From contig JAKQSI010000093.1 of assembly GCA_029570205.1 (NCBI GenBank), forward strand, positions 72,850-136,849: a stretch of DNA of 64,000 bases. The letters are read 5' to 3'. The notes beneath the pieces were generated by a model that saw only the letters and a list, made by a program, of their open reading frames with translations, was not told where the DNA came from and searched no databases. Origin of the DNA: Candidatus Omnitrophota bacterium (GTDB lineage: Bacteria > Hinthialibacterota > Hinthialibacteria > Hinthialibacterales > JAKPRU01). Of this stretch, positions 38,166-46,775 are shown in pieces; the stretch's first letter is position 1; every line of letters starts with the position of its first letter. The position numbers were made by a program, and so were the translations under genes.

Positions 38166-39870
38166 TTCGCGCCACCTCGGAAAGCGGGTCGAGTTTCAGG
38201 GCTTTTTCATATTCCGGTAAAGCGAGTTCTTCTTTGTGCAACAGTTCCCAAATTGAACCGATGGCGATGCGCAGGGATGGATCGAATGGAGCCAGACTTG
38301 CGCAGGCTTCGTATTGTTCCCGCGCTTTCTCCAGTTCCCCGGAGGTTTTCAGGGTATCGGCATACCGGCGGCGGATATCGGGATTGTGTGGAGATGCCTG
38401 TACGGCTGCCGCCAGGGATGCCAGGGTCGGTCTTTCATCCGGGATTTGGAGCGAGGCTTCTGCGCGATAGGCAGCCCCTGTTTCTCCGGATCGATCAAGC
38501 CAGCCTGTCAAATGTTCGACAGTGACGGAATTTCTCTGCTCCGCCGGCCGTTTCAGTTGTTCTTCCAAGGCCCTTTTGACAATATCGGCCCGCCAGGGCG
38601 CCCATTGCGCGGCATGGACAAGGTTTGCCTGCGTTGCCAGGATTCTTTCGGCACGCCATTCACGCGCCGACTGAATAATCGGGACCACCATCAACGCGGC
38701 CATCAAAGCCGGGACGAGGGAGGTGGTTGTGAAATAGGCGGCGGAATCCGGAATACATGCTCTTTTGTCCTCCTTGGTTCCCTCTTTCAGGCCGAGAAGT
38801 CCACCCATCAGCAGCCAACCCAGAGGTGAAACCAACCAGAAAGATGTCGGGAATCCAATAACCAGCCACCCGATCAAAATCAGGATTCGCCAGATTCGGG
38901 GATGAGAACGATCCTGGGGGCATTGGGTCGGCATGGAAACCAGGAAAACGACGAACAGCACGGCCACGACGAGCAACCCAATCAGCCAGCCATGGTCGGC
39001 GATCCGCTGGTCGGCATATTCCCTCCACCACGGCTCCATTTCGGTCAGGGCTGTCTGGGGGATTCTGCGGGGAATCGACCAGAGCCACTCCCATGTTTCG
39101 GGACCAACGATCCTCTCTGCAATGGATTGAAACTTGAGAAGTGTCGCCACACTGGTGGTTCGGAGAACCGACGGAATACCGGCGTGGACAAGAATACCCG
39201 GAAGGAGAGCCATAGCGGAAATCCCCAGCCAGATTGTCAGCGCGAGCCCCGATGGTATAAACGGACCGTCAGAAGAAATCTGTCTTGCAACCAGAGCGGC
39301 AACGAGAATGACTGCAAGGGCCAGCAATCCGATCCAATCGGCAAGAACAAACAATAGAAGGGAGTACAGAAGTCCGACGATCCAGAGCAAAACGACGACC
39401 CAATTCCGCCTCCCGGTCATCAGTTCCCATGCCAGCGCCCCTGGAAGACAGGCCGTGACGAGAAGCCAGGCAGGTCCGACGTATCGCCGTGCCCACGTCC
39501 ATCCGAGAGAATCCGCCACAAGAATTACAAGAGCCATGAAAAGGCAGGGACCCTCAAAAAACCAGGGATTCCGAAACCGGTCGTGCCGATAACCCCAGAA
39601 CAGAAAAGCGCCGGAGAAAACCAGCAACAGGGCGTTTTTTCGCATGGGTTCCGGCCATGTTTTCAAAAGAGCAATTACGCCGCCGCCGAGAAGCAGAAGC
39701 CCCAGGATCCTGGCGGGAGTGGATAAGGTTTCATCTGTCTCCTGCACGGATTTTCGGAGGATATCAGCGATCAGGCCGATTGCGGAGAAAATGAGGAGAA
39801 TCGCGACCGTCCCGGGTGACGGTCCCCCCAGCAAAATGGGTAAGCTCAGTCCGGCCGCTATGAGGAACAT
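38128..39870 (-). CDS. Membrane protein with O-antigen-ligase-like helices and C-terminal TPRs
   Basis: The 580-residue protein has roughly ten membrane helices over residues 1-400 and a soluble tail with at least two TPR units ([13 protein letters not shown], then [13 protein letters not shown]). The TM layout resembles WaaL/Wzy-type polymerases or ligases fused to TPRs, but the H-N-D-x-L-Q motif is not seen, so the assignment is weak. It overlaps the aroQ end by 13 bases upstream and the GT39-like gene end by 38 bases. Confidence 0.55.
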   Translation of the reverse strand: MFLIAAGLSLPILLGGPSPGTVAILLIFSAIGLIADILRKSVQETDETLSTPARILGLLLLGGGVIALLKTWPEPMRKNALLLVFSGAFLFWGYRHDRFRNPWFFEGPCLFMALVILVADSLGWTWARRYVGPAWLLVTACLPGALAWELMTGRRNWVVVLLWIVGLLYSLLLFVLADWIGLLALAVILVAALVARQISSDGPFIPSGLALTIWLGISAMALLPGILVHAGIPSVLRTTSVATLLKFQSIAERIVGPETWEWLWSIPRRIPQTALTEMEPWWREYADQRIADHGWLIGLLVVAVLFVVFLVSMPTQCPQDRSHPRIWRILILIGWLVIGFPTSFWLVSPLGWLLMGGLLGLKEGTKEDKRACIPDSAAYFTTTSLVPALMAALMVVPIIQSAREWRAERILATQANLVHAAQWAPWRADIVKRALEEQLKRPAEQRNSVTVEHLTGWLDRSGETGAAYRAEASLQIPDERPTLASLAAAVQASPHNPDIRRRYADTLKTSGELEKAREQYEACASLAPFDPSLRIAIGSIWELLHKEELALPEYEKALKLDPLSEVARIKVTELSSRVSR

Positions 39871-40298
39871 AAACTCACAAGAGCGCGAAGGCCCAGAAGG
39901 TAACTTTGAATACCGAATCCCGAAATCTGTCCTGCCGCCACACCCGCGATAAACGAATGATGCCGGAACTCCTCGCGTCGATGGATATTGCTGAGATGCA
40001 CTTCCACCGTCGGAATGCCCACCGCCGCGATGGCATCTCGAATCGCGACCGAGGTATGGGTATAGGCAGCAGGATTGATAAGAATCCCGTCGAACCGGTC
40101 CAGGGCCTCGCCGATGGTGCGGACAATCGCTCCTTCCGACGCGTGTTGAACGATATCCAGTTCCACGTCGAGCTCTGTTGCCAGGGTTTCCAGCGACCGG
40201 TTGATCTCCGCCAGGGTTGTTGTGCCGTAGGTCTCCGGCTCGCGCCGTCCGAGCAGGTCCAGGTTGGGACCGTGAACCACCAGAATTCGTTTGGGCAT
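39858..40298 (-). CDS. aroQ: Type II 3-dehydroquinate dehydratase
   Basis: The 146-residue protein starts [21 protein letters not shown], the type II signature. Other conserved blocks are the active-site G-x-E-x-x-Y (R-E-P-E-T-Y-G), [10 protein letters not shown] and [15 protein letters not shown]. It catalyses the third shikimate-pathway step. Length is normal (about 145-150). The ATG at 40298 is used, with GGGAG upstream; an in-frame upstream start at 40373 is unlikely. Confidence 0.95.
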   Translation of the reverse strand: MPKRILVVHGPNLDLLGRREPETYGTTTLAEINRSLETLATELDVELDIVQHASEGAIVRTIGEALDRFDGILINPAAYTHTSVAIRDAIAAVGIPTVEVHLSNIHRREEFRHHSFIAGVAAGQISGFGIQSYLLGLRALVSLCSS

Positions 40299-40421
40299 GG
40301 TTACCAGTTCTCCCGAAGTTCGTTCCTTTTTGAAGTGAGCGGCTCTAGGAGGAAAAAGAGCCTCGCGATACAATAATAATCTTTACAGATTGCGTTCAAT
40401 CGAGCCTAGCATATCGGAATA

Positions 40422-43364
40422 GTGCCCGTGTACGAAACCTTACGTCCCTTCTACGAATTTAAGTTCTGGATACTGATCTTTCCTCTGATCGGTCTGGGTA
40501 TTTATTTGGTTCTGTTTTCCCGTTCCCATGACGAGCTCTTTGAACGCCTGGCCTTGTTGTTTGGACGTCTGGTGCTTTATTTCGGCAGTTTTTACGCAAC
40601 TCTGATCTTTTACACGGGGACTTGGCAACACTATACCACAACCAAGGCGATTTCGTTCGAATTTGTGATCCTGTTGATGCTTGCCTCCTGGTGGGCGTTA
40701 AAAGGCCGCTGGGACCGTCCACGCACGCCGATGTTTATTCCCGCAGCCTGCCTGTTTCTGGTTATATTGGTCACAACCTTTTTCGCAGTGAATATGGCGG
40801 AATCATGGGAGGCGCTGACTCTTTATGGAGCCGCCCTCGCACAGGTGGTTTTACTTACCGTCTTTCTGCGTCGAGTTTCCGATCTGAGGCTCTTTTGTAT
40901 CATTTTGAATATCACGACCGTACTGGTGGTTTTATATGCTCTTGGGCAGTGGTTTGACTGGCAGCCGATCTGGAGCGCTGTTGAGGGACCGAATGCCGAA
41001 CGATTCACAGCCAAACCCGTTTCGTTTATGGGCAATGAGAACTATGTGGCGGAGTTTCTCAACCTGGCTTTTCCGCTGGCCATTTCGCTTCTGATCTACT
41101 CGTGGGGACACCCGTTCTGGATGGTGATGTATTCCACCATTGTTTGTCTGGTATTGATCGCGTTTTTGTATATCGATTGCAATGCGAGCTACATGGGATT
41201 CGCGGTCGGATTTCCGGTAATGGCATTGATTTTGATCTCGTATCGCGGATTGCCGATTCTTCAACGTCTTAATTTTACCAACCCGAAATCGGGGAATCCG
41301 ATCACTTTGGCGGAGCTGCGTTTCTGGTTCCGGCGGGGGGTGTTTGGCCTGGTGTTGGGGTTTTCCGTTCTCGCCGCCGTTCTGGCTTCCATGGAGAATC
41401 CGATTCGCACGCGCGTGGCAAATCTGATCACTTGGGCCGATGTAGACGGCGATTACCAGCCGGATGGGGTTCCCCCCATGATTTTCCGCCTGGAATGTAT
41501 GCGAGCCAGCATTTTCAAAACTTATGACAATATATTTACCGGTATCGGTCCGGGCAATTTCAAAATCATCCATCCGGGATATGAGAGCCAGCTGGAACGG
41601 AAACTTCTCGGTAAAGAGACACTGGCACGCAAGGCGCACAATGATTTTCTTCAGCATTCTGCGGAGTTCGGTATTTTCGGGCTTTTTGCTTATTTCTGGT
41701 TGTGGTTGACGGCGTTGTGGTGCGGATTTCGGTCGCTGCCAATTCTGGATTGGGAGCAGGCGGTTCCGGTTTCGGTCGGTCCGAAGAATCGGCCGTTCTC
41801 ATTCGATGACCGACGGTTTCTCTTTTATTTCCAGGTCGGAGCGATCACCGGGATGGTTATTGCGCTGGTCAGTTGCAATTTCGGCCACACATTTGTTTTG
41901 CCCGCCGGGGTGATACTGTTCTATTTCGTTGCGGGGTCCTCGGGGCTGGTGTATTCCTGGATTTGTGGTGAGCAGTTGACCCGCCGGAAAGAGATCAACG
42001 TATCCGGTTTTCATTATGCCGCCATTCCGACATACATCCGCTGGCCGGTTCTTCTGGTCGGTGTTCTGCTGTTCACCCCGACGCTGGTTCGGCAGTTCAC
42101 GGGGGAGAGTCGCCTTCGTACCGGGATGAACTACCAGGGCCATGGCCGCTACGGGGAGATGTTCGATCATTTCGATAAAGCCATGAAAGTCTGGCCCTAC
42201 CAGATGGAAACCTTTTACATCCTGGGCCGGTTTTGCATTGACGCTTTTCAACAGATCGAACTGACACGAAAAGCCTATGAGGATGAGGCGTTAAAGTATG
42301 CGACTGAGCATACATTGACACCGGAACAGCAAGCCCAGCTGAATGCGCTGGTGGATCAGAGAACGGAGGAAGCGCTGTCAACAAATTATGGCTTACATGA
42401 GAAAGACAAATCTGCGATTGTCGATATGGGAGTCAAGTGCCTTCAGATCGATGTGTTTCTCAATCCGATTTACAAGTGGGCGCATAACAACCTGGGGGTG
42501 CTGTATGACAAGAAGGGAGCCTTTGAGTTCGCCAAACGCGCTTACAACCGTGTTCTGGAGATCGACTACGAACAGGTTTATGCGCATTACAACAACGGAT
42601 TAGGGTACCTGCGAGAGGCCCAATACGATCGGGCAAAAAAATCTTTTGAAGCAGCCTATGTGTCCAATCCGGAGAACCCGGAAGTACTTCAGTATCTCGG
42701 TTGCTGCTATTTTCAGCTGGGAGACTATGAGAGCGCGAAAAGCGCTCTGGACCATTTCACTTACAAGAGATGGGATGAGAAAGGGGAGCCTTGGACACCG
42801 GACCCGGATTTGAGACACAGCCTGGCGGCCTGGTATGCCGAAATCGGATCGTATCTGGAAAGTGCGAAAAAGTACGATCAAGCTGCCGATGCGCTGGTCC
42901 GGGCGGCAAGCGCCGGCCTGAATGATTTTACACCGGAACAATGGCGGACTGTTTTGGAACATCTGGCTTTGAACTATTACCAACTGCGGAAATATGATGA
43001 TGCGCTGCGGGTGTTCAGGCAGATGCTGGCCAGGGACGATAAAGACAATACCGCCCGCCGATACATCGCTCAGATTTTGAGTATCCAGGGTAAATACGAG
43101 GAGGCTCTCGCCGAGATGCAGCGGGTTACTCAGGATGAGCCGAACGATGGGTTGGCCTGGTTCAACTGTGCCAGTCTCAAAGTTCCGTTGGAAAAATATG
43201 ATAATGCCTCCATCATTGCGGATTTAAAGGCGGCCTATGAGAGGAATCCTGAAGTGACTCGAGAACAGCTGAAAATGAATCAGCCGCTCATCAATCGTCT
43301 ACAGGGAGATCCCGCTCTCAAGGAGTCCGGTCTGGAGGACCTTTTTGCTCAAATCAGTAAATAA
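40422..43364 (+). CDS. O-antigen ligase/polymerase family protein with TPR domain
   Basis: The 980-residue protein starts at a GTG (40422, with another GTG at 40428). Residues about 1-560 contain twelve or so membrane helices and the O-antigen-ligase landmarks I-F-T-G-I-G-P-G-N-F and H-N-D-F-L-Q-H-S-A-E-F-G-I-F-G. Residues about 580-980 are TPR repeats (for example A-H-N-N-L-G-V-L-Y-D-K-K-G and A-L-R-V-F-R-Q-M-L-A-R-D). Such proteins polymerise or ligate polyprenyl-linked glycans in the periplasm. It is divergent from aroQ. Confidence 0.85.
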   Translation: MPVYETLRPFYEFKFWILIFPLIGLGIYLVLFSRSHDELFERLALLFGRLVLYFGSFYATLIFYTGTWQHYTTTKAISFEFVILLMLASWWALKGRWDRPRTPMFIPAACLFLVILVTTFFAVNMAESWEALTLYGAALAQVVLLTVFLRRVSDLRLFCIILNITTVLVVLYALGQWFDWQPIWSAVEGPNAERFTAKPVSFMGNENYVAEFLNLAFPLAISLLIYSWGHPFWMVMYSTIVCLVLIAFLYIDCNASYMGFAVGFPVMALILISYRGLPILQRLNFTNPKSGNPITLAELRFWFRRGVFGLVLGFSVLAAVLASMENPIRTRVANLITWADVDGDYQPDGVPPMIFRLECMRASIFKTYDNIFTGIGPGNFKIIHPGYESQLERKLLGKETLARKAHNDFLQHSAEFGIFGLFAYFWLWLTALWCGFRSLPILDWEQAVPVSVGPKNRPFSFDDRRFLFYFQVGAITGMVIALVSCNFGHTFVLPAGVILFYFVAGSSGLVYSWICGEQLTRRKEINVSGFHYAAIPTYIRWPVLLVGVLLFTPTLVRQFTGESRLRTGMNYQGHGRYGEMFDHFDKAMKVWPYQMETFYILGRFCIDAFQQIELTRKAYEDEALKYATEHTLTPEQQAQLNALVDQRTEEALSTNYGLHEKDKSAIVDMGVKCLQIDVFLNPIYKWAHNNLGVLYDKKGAFEFAKRAYNRVLEIDYEQVYAHYNNGLGYLREAQYDRAKKSFEAAYVSNPENPEVLQYLGCCYFQLGDYESAKSALDHFTYKRWDEKGEPWTPDPDLRHSLAAWYAEIGSYLESAKKYDQAADALVRAASAGLNDFTPEQWRTVLEHLALNYYQLRKYDDALRVFRQMLARDDKDNTARRYIAQILSIQGKYEEALAEMQRVTQDEPNDGLAWFNCASLKVPLEKYDNASIIADLKAAYERNPEVTREQLKMNQPLINRLQGDPALKESGLEDLFAQISK

Positions 43365-43580
43365 GAATCTATCCGGGTTCGATTCTGGTCCCCGACCTCC
43401 CGACATCATTTGAGATGAATTGCGATGGCGAATGCTTTCGATCCTTGTCGAAAAGAGTCATTCTGCTGTAAAGTCCACTTAAAATTTTCCGATTATCTAT
43501 AACGATTTCTGCGCAGAGCAACCGGCGGACGGACAAAATGTCTGCCCGGGAATAAGCAACCAACAGAAAGGAGATTGCTT

Positions 43581-44216
43581 ATGAGCGCTTCGTCCAATTG
43601 TGAAGAGGTCCTTACCATGATTGGACAGAAAACCCTGATTCGTCCTTTGGAGCATGCAGACTGCGACCGGATTGCCTCCTGGAAACCGATTGTCGATCCG
43701 TTGATGGCATTGTATGTGATTCCGAAGCGTGATCGGGCCGGCTGGGACCGATGGTTCCAGGAATGCACGCAAGAAACGGAAAATCGGGCCTTTGCAATCG
43801 ACTCCAGCGATCGGGAGTTTATCGGGTTTATCCTGCTGACAAAGATCAATGCCACAGCGGGCAGCGCGGATATTCACGTCCAGATCGATCCGGACCGGTT
43901 CGGCCAGGGGCTGGCGACGGATGGCCTGCGAACGTTTCTGGAGATTTATTTCGGCAAATGGAATCGCGAGACATTGACTGTGCCGCTGCCGTGCTACCAT
44001 ACAGCGGGACGTCGTTTTGTTCAGGCCAACTCGTTTGTTCTGAAGGAGCGTGTTTGGCGGCCCGAGCCGAGAGGAATGGACGTGTTTTCGATGCCCGCTC
44101 TGGCTCCTTATCGCCGGTTCTTTCGCGTTGTTTCCAATAAGACCGAGGCGCAATGGTCGGTTATGGAACTCAGCCGCCTGTGCTGGCTCAGTAAGCGGGA
44201 AACCTGGAAATCCTAA
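43581..44216 (+). CDS. GNAT family N-acetyltransferase-like protein
   Basis: AAAGGAGATT precedes the ATG at 43581 by 7 bases, giving 211 residues. The start L-I-R-P-L-E-H-A-D and the block F-I-G-F-I-L-L-T-K-I, then I-D-P-D-R-F-G-Q-G-L-A-T-D-G-L, are those of RimJ/RimL-type acetyltransferases; the acetyl-CoA loop G-Q-G-L-A is conserved. The tail after residue 150 is atypical and suggests an added region. Substrate is unknown. Confidence 0.75.
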   Translation: MSASSNCEEVLTMIGQKTLIRPLEHADCDRIASWKPIVDPLMALYVIPKRDRAGWDRWFQECTQETENRAFAIDSSDREFIGFILLTKINATAGSADIHVQIDPDRFGQGLATDGLRTFLEIYFGKWNRETLTVPLPCYHTAGRRFVQANSFVLKERVWRPEPRGMDVFSMPALAPYRRFFRVVSNKTEAQWSVMELSRLCWLSKRETWKS

Positions 44217-44251
44217 TCGTCTGAAACTTCGCCCTCCGTAACCGGGTAGCG

Positions 44252-45079
44252 TTACCGTTGGGCGGAATCGCCTGCCGGTCGGGCGTAACAGTACCGACAC
44301 GCATGAGGGCACTCCATCCAATAGCTGCCGATATCGACCGAACGGGTACAGCCGCAACTCCCGCGCTGCCCGGTATCTTTTCTTTCATCACAGGGTTCTC
44401 CCGCCAGTTGAGACAGCAGGACGCCATCGATGCAATGCGCCTGTTGAATACCTTCGATCCCGATGATTTCGGGATTACAGCAATTCGCCGGAGTGATGCC
44501 GAACTTCTGCAGAGTGCGGGATAGATTCGAGGCTACCTCGATCTTCCTCTCCAACGGCGGGTCGTGAAACTCAATCCCCAGCCGCTGTCCTCGCGAGCGG
44601 GTTTTGCTGTAGTGAGTCATGAAGGAAAAGGTACATCGGTTGATTCCGCAGGAGGCGGCTGTTTCTGCGATACGTTCAAGCCCCGACAGGTTGTTTCGTT
44701 GTCCGTTATCCCAGAAGACAATCGGATCGAATCGCCACGAAATCCGTTCCGGTCCCCACCGACCGGCCAATGCTTTCAATTGTTCAAGGCGTTGTGTGAG
44801 CGGAGGCACGTTCGGTTCCAGTATGGGACAATCGTTGAGAGTGAACTGAAAGAAGAGACGGTATCGGTCCCATCGATTCGCATCTCGCAACAGGCGGCTG
44901 AAATCTTTGGACCAGAAAACGATTGTGTGGACCTCATCGGGGGCCAGATTCACCTCATAAGTGCCCCGGTTATATGGCCGGGAGACAATAGCTTTGCCGG
45001 AGCGAAATGATTCCACAAGCCAGTCATAGAAATGGGCGGGGAGATCGGTTCTGCGGGAAGCGGAGATTAGGGTTTTCAT
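44252..45079 (-). CDS. DUF1848 family protein
   Basis: The 275-residue protein opens I-S-A-S-R-R-T-D-L-P-A-H-F, the DUF1848 start, and keeps F-W-S-K-D, F-Q-F-T-L-N-D and W-R-F-D-P-I. C-G-C-T-R-S-V-D-I-G-S-Y and a C-terminal C-P-H-A-C-R-Y-C-Y-A form a Cys cluster like a [4Fe-4S] site. Its biochemical function is not known. It is monocistronic in this window. Confidence 0.85.
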   Translation of the reverse strand: MKTLISASRRTDLPAHFYDWLVESFRSGKAIVSRPYNRGTYEVNLAPDEVHTIVFWSKDFSRLLRDANRWDRYRLFFQFTLNDCPILEPNVPPLTQRLEQLKALAGRWGPERISWRFDPIVFWDNGQRNNLSGLERIAETAASCGINRCTFSFMTHYSKTRSRGQRLGIEFHDPPLERKIEVASNLSRTLQKFGITPANCCNPEIIGIEGIQQAHCIDGVLLSQLAGEPCDERKDTGQRGSCGCTRSVDIGSYWMECPHACRYCYARPAGDSAQR

Positions 45080-45210
45080 GGAGAAGGTCTCAGCGGAAAA
45101 AGGTCAAGTGTTGTTTGAAGAACCATCCGTCCGATGCGCACGCGGCCCGGAATTTCCCTCACCTCTACCCTTTCCCGATGGGAGAGGAAGAAGAGAGCAT
45201 CTGCAGTGGG

Positions 45211-45240
45211 CGCAGGGGCAATTCATGAATTGCCCCTGCG
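45211..45240. repeat. Perfect 30-base palindrome
   Basis: CGCAGGGGCAATTC is followed by ATGAATTGCCCCTGCG reading back exactly, with no loop. It lies in the 228-base gap between the DUF1848 start and the end of the FAD oxidase gene. It could be a cruciform, an attachment or methylase-related element, or a terminator without T-run. I see no gene in this gap. Confidence 0.65.
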
Positions 45241-45307
45241 AGGAGCAAGAGGGAGAAGATGAGCCTCGCCCTCCCCAATTGAATCAAATTATTTTCCGAA
45301 GACCAAG

Positions 45308-46690
45308 TTAAAAGACTTTGCCGGGATTCAGGAGTCCTTTCGGATCAAAAACTTTTTTGATCCGGCGCATTATCTCCATTCCGCCTTCGCCGATCATGGC
45401 GGGCAGAAACCGCTTTTTCGCAATCCCGACGCCGTGCTCGCCGGTGATGGTTCCGCCGAGTTCAATGGCTTTTTGAAAGATCTCTTCGGCGGCCTTGTGG
45501 ACTTGCAGCATCTCTTCCCGATTTCGCTCATCGGTAAGGAATGTCGGATGCAGGTTGCCGTCGCCCACATGCCCGAATACGCCCACTCGGAGTTTGTATT
45601 TCTGCGCGACGGACTGGATGAAAGCGATCATGTCGGCCAGTTCGCTGCGCGGAACAGTAGCATCTTCCAGGATGGTGGTGGGGCTGACCCGCGCCAGGGA
45701 AGAGAGCGCAGCCCGTCGCGCCTCGACCAGTTGATCGGCCTCGGCATCGGAGGTCGCCACGGAAATCTGAGATGCGCCATGGGCCATGCACGATCCCCGC
45801 GCGGCCTCGATTTCATCGCGAATCTGCTGCGGATGACCATCCACCTGGATCAGAAGCAGGGCGGCCTTGTCTCTCAAGAGTCCCAGTTTCGCGTTGTCCT
45901 CGACGCAGTTGATTACGGTATTGTCCAGAAACTCCAGCGTGCAGGGGATGATTCCGTTTGCCACAATCCGAGTAACAGCCCCCCCCGCATCGACCAGGGA
46001 GTCGAAGAAAACCAGCATGGTCGCGGTTGCAGCGGGTTTCGGGCGCAGAGAGACCAGAATCCTGGTGACAATCCCCAGCGTTCCCTCGGAACCGGCGAAC
46101 AGGCGGGTCAGGTCGTAACCGGCCACGTCTTTTTTGGCTTTGCCGCCGGTTTTCAGAATGGAACCGTCGGGCAAAACGACCTCCAGTCCCATCAGGTAGT
46201 CTCGCGTTACTCCATATTTGAAACAACGCAGGCCACCCGCATTCTCGGCTACATTTCCACCCAGTGTGGAGATTTTCATAGAGCCGGGGTCCGGCGGATA
46301 AAACAAACCCAGTTTCTCAACCGCTGCCGCCAGGTTTGCCGTAATGACTCCCGGTTCGGCCAGCGCGGTCAGATTAACCGTGTCGATTTCGAGGATCTTG
46401 TCCATTCTCACCGTCTGGAGAACCAGGCCGTTCTCCACGGGAACACAACCGCCCGACAGACCGGTCCCCGATCCTCGAGGGATGATGGGAACATCGTTTG
46501 AGTAAGCGTACCGAATGACTTGCGCCACCTCTTCGGTAGTAACCGGTTGAACGATGGCGAGAGGAGGGATATTGAATCCCGGAGTACCGTCATACGCATA
46601 GGTGGTCAAATCTTCGGGGGAATGATGGACATGATCGGAGCCAACGATGGATTTCAGATGATCGATAAACTGCTGACGGGTGACTTCCAT
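45308..46690 (-). CDS. FAD-linked oxidase, glycolate/D-lactate dehydrogenase GlcD-like
   Basis: From the ATG at 46690 the protein has 460 residues. The FAD-binding type 4 domain shows I-P-R-G-S-G-T-G-L-S-G-G and G-S-M-K-I-S-T-L-G-G-N-V-A-E-N-A-G-G. The C-terminal FAD-oxidase domain has F-G-H-V-G-D-G-N-L-H-P-T-F and G-G-T-I-T-G-E-H-G-V-G. Relatives oxidise glycolate, D-lactate or 2-hydroxyglutarate. No GlcE or GlcF partner is adjacent, so a single-subunit D-2-hydroxy-acid dehydrogenase is possible. Confidence 0.88.
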   Translation of the reverse strand: MEVTRQQFIDHLKSIVGSDHVHHSPEDLTTYAYDGTPGFNIPPLAIVQPVTTEEVAQVIRYAYSNDVPIIPRGSGTGLSGGCVPVENGLVLQTVRMDKILEIDTVNLTALAEPGVITANLAAAVEKLGLFYPPDPGSMKISTLGGNVAENAGGLRCFKYGVTRDYLMGLEVVLPDGSILKTGGKAKKDVAGYDLTRLFAGSEGTLGIVTRILVSLRPKPAATATMLVFFDSLVDAGGAVTRIVANGIIPCTLEFLDNTVINCVEDNAKLGLLRDKAALLLIQVDGHPQQIRDEIEAARGSCMAHGASQISVATSDAEADQLVEARRAALSSLARVSPTTILEDATVPRSELADMIAFIQSVAQKYKLRVGVFGHVGDGNLHPTFLTDERNREEMLQVHKAAEEIFQKAIELGGTITGEHGVGIAKKRFLPAMIGEGGMEIMRRIKKVFDPKGLLNPGKVF

Positions 46691-46775
46691 GGCAGCCTCA
46701 TAAGATTCAAATGAGATACGACACATCTTATCGCATTTCTCACGAATGATTCATGGGAGAGGTCGGAGGAACAGT

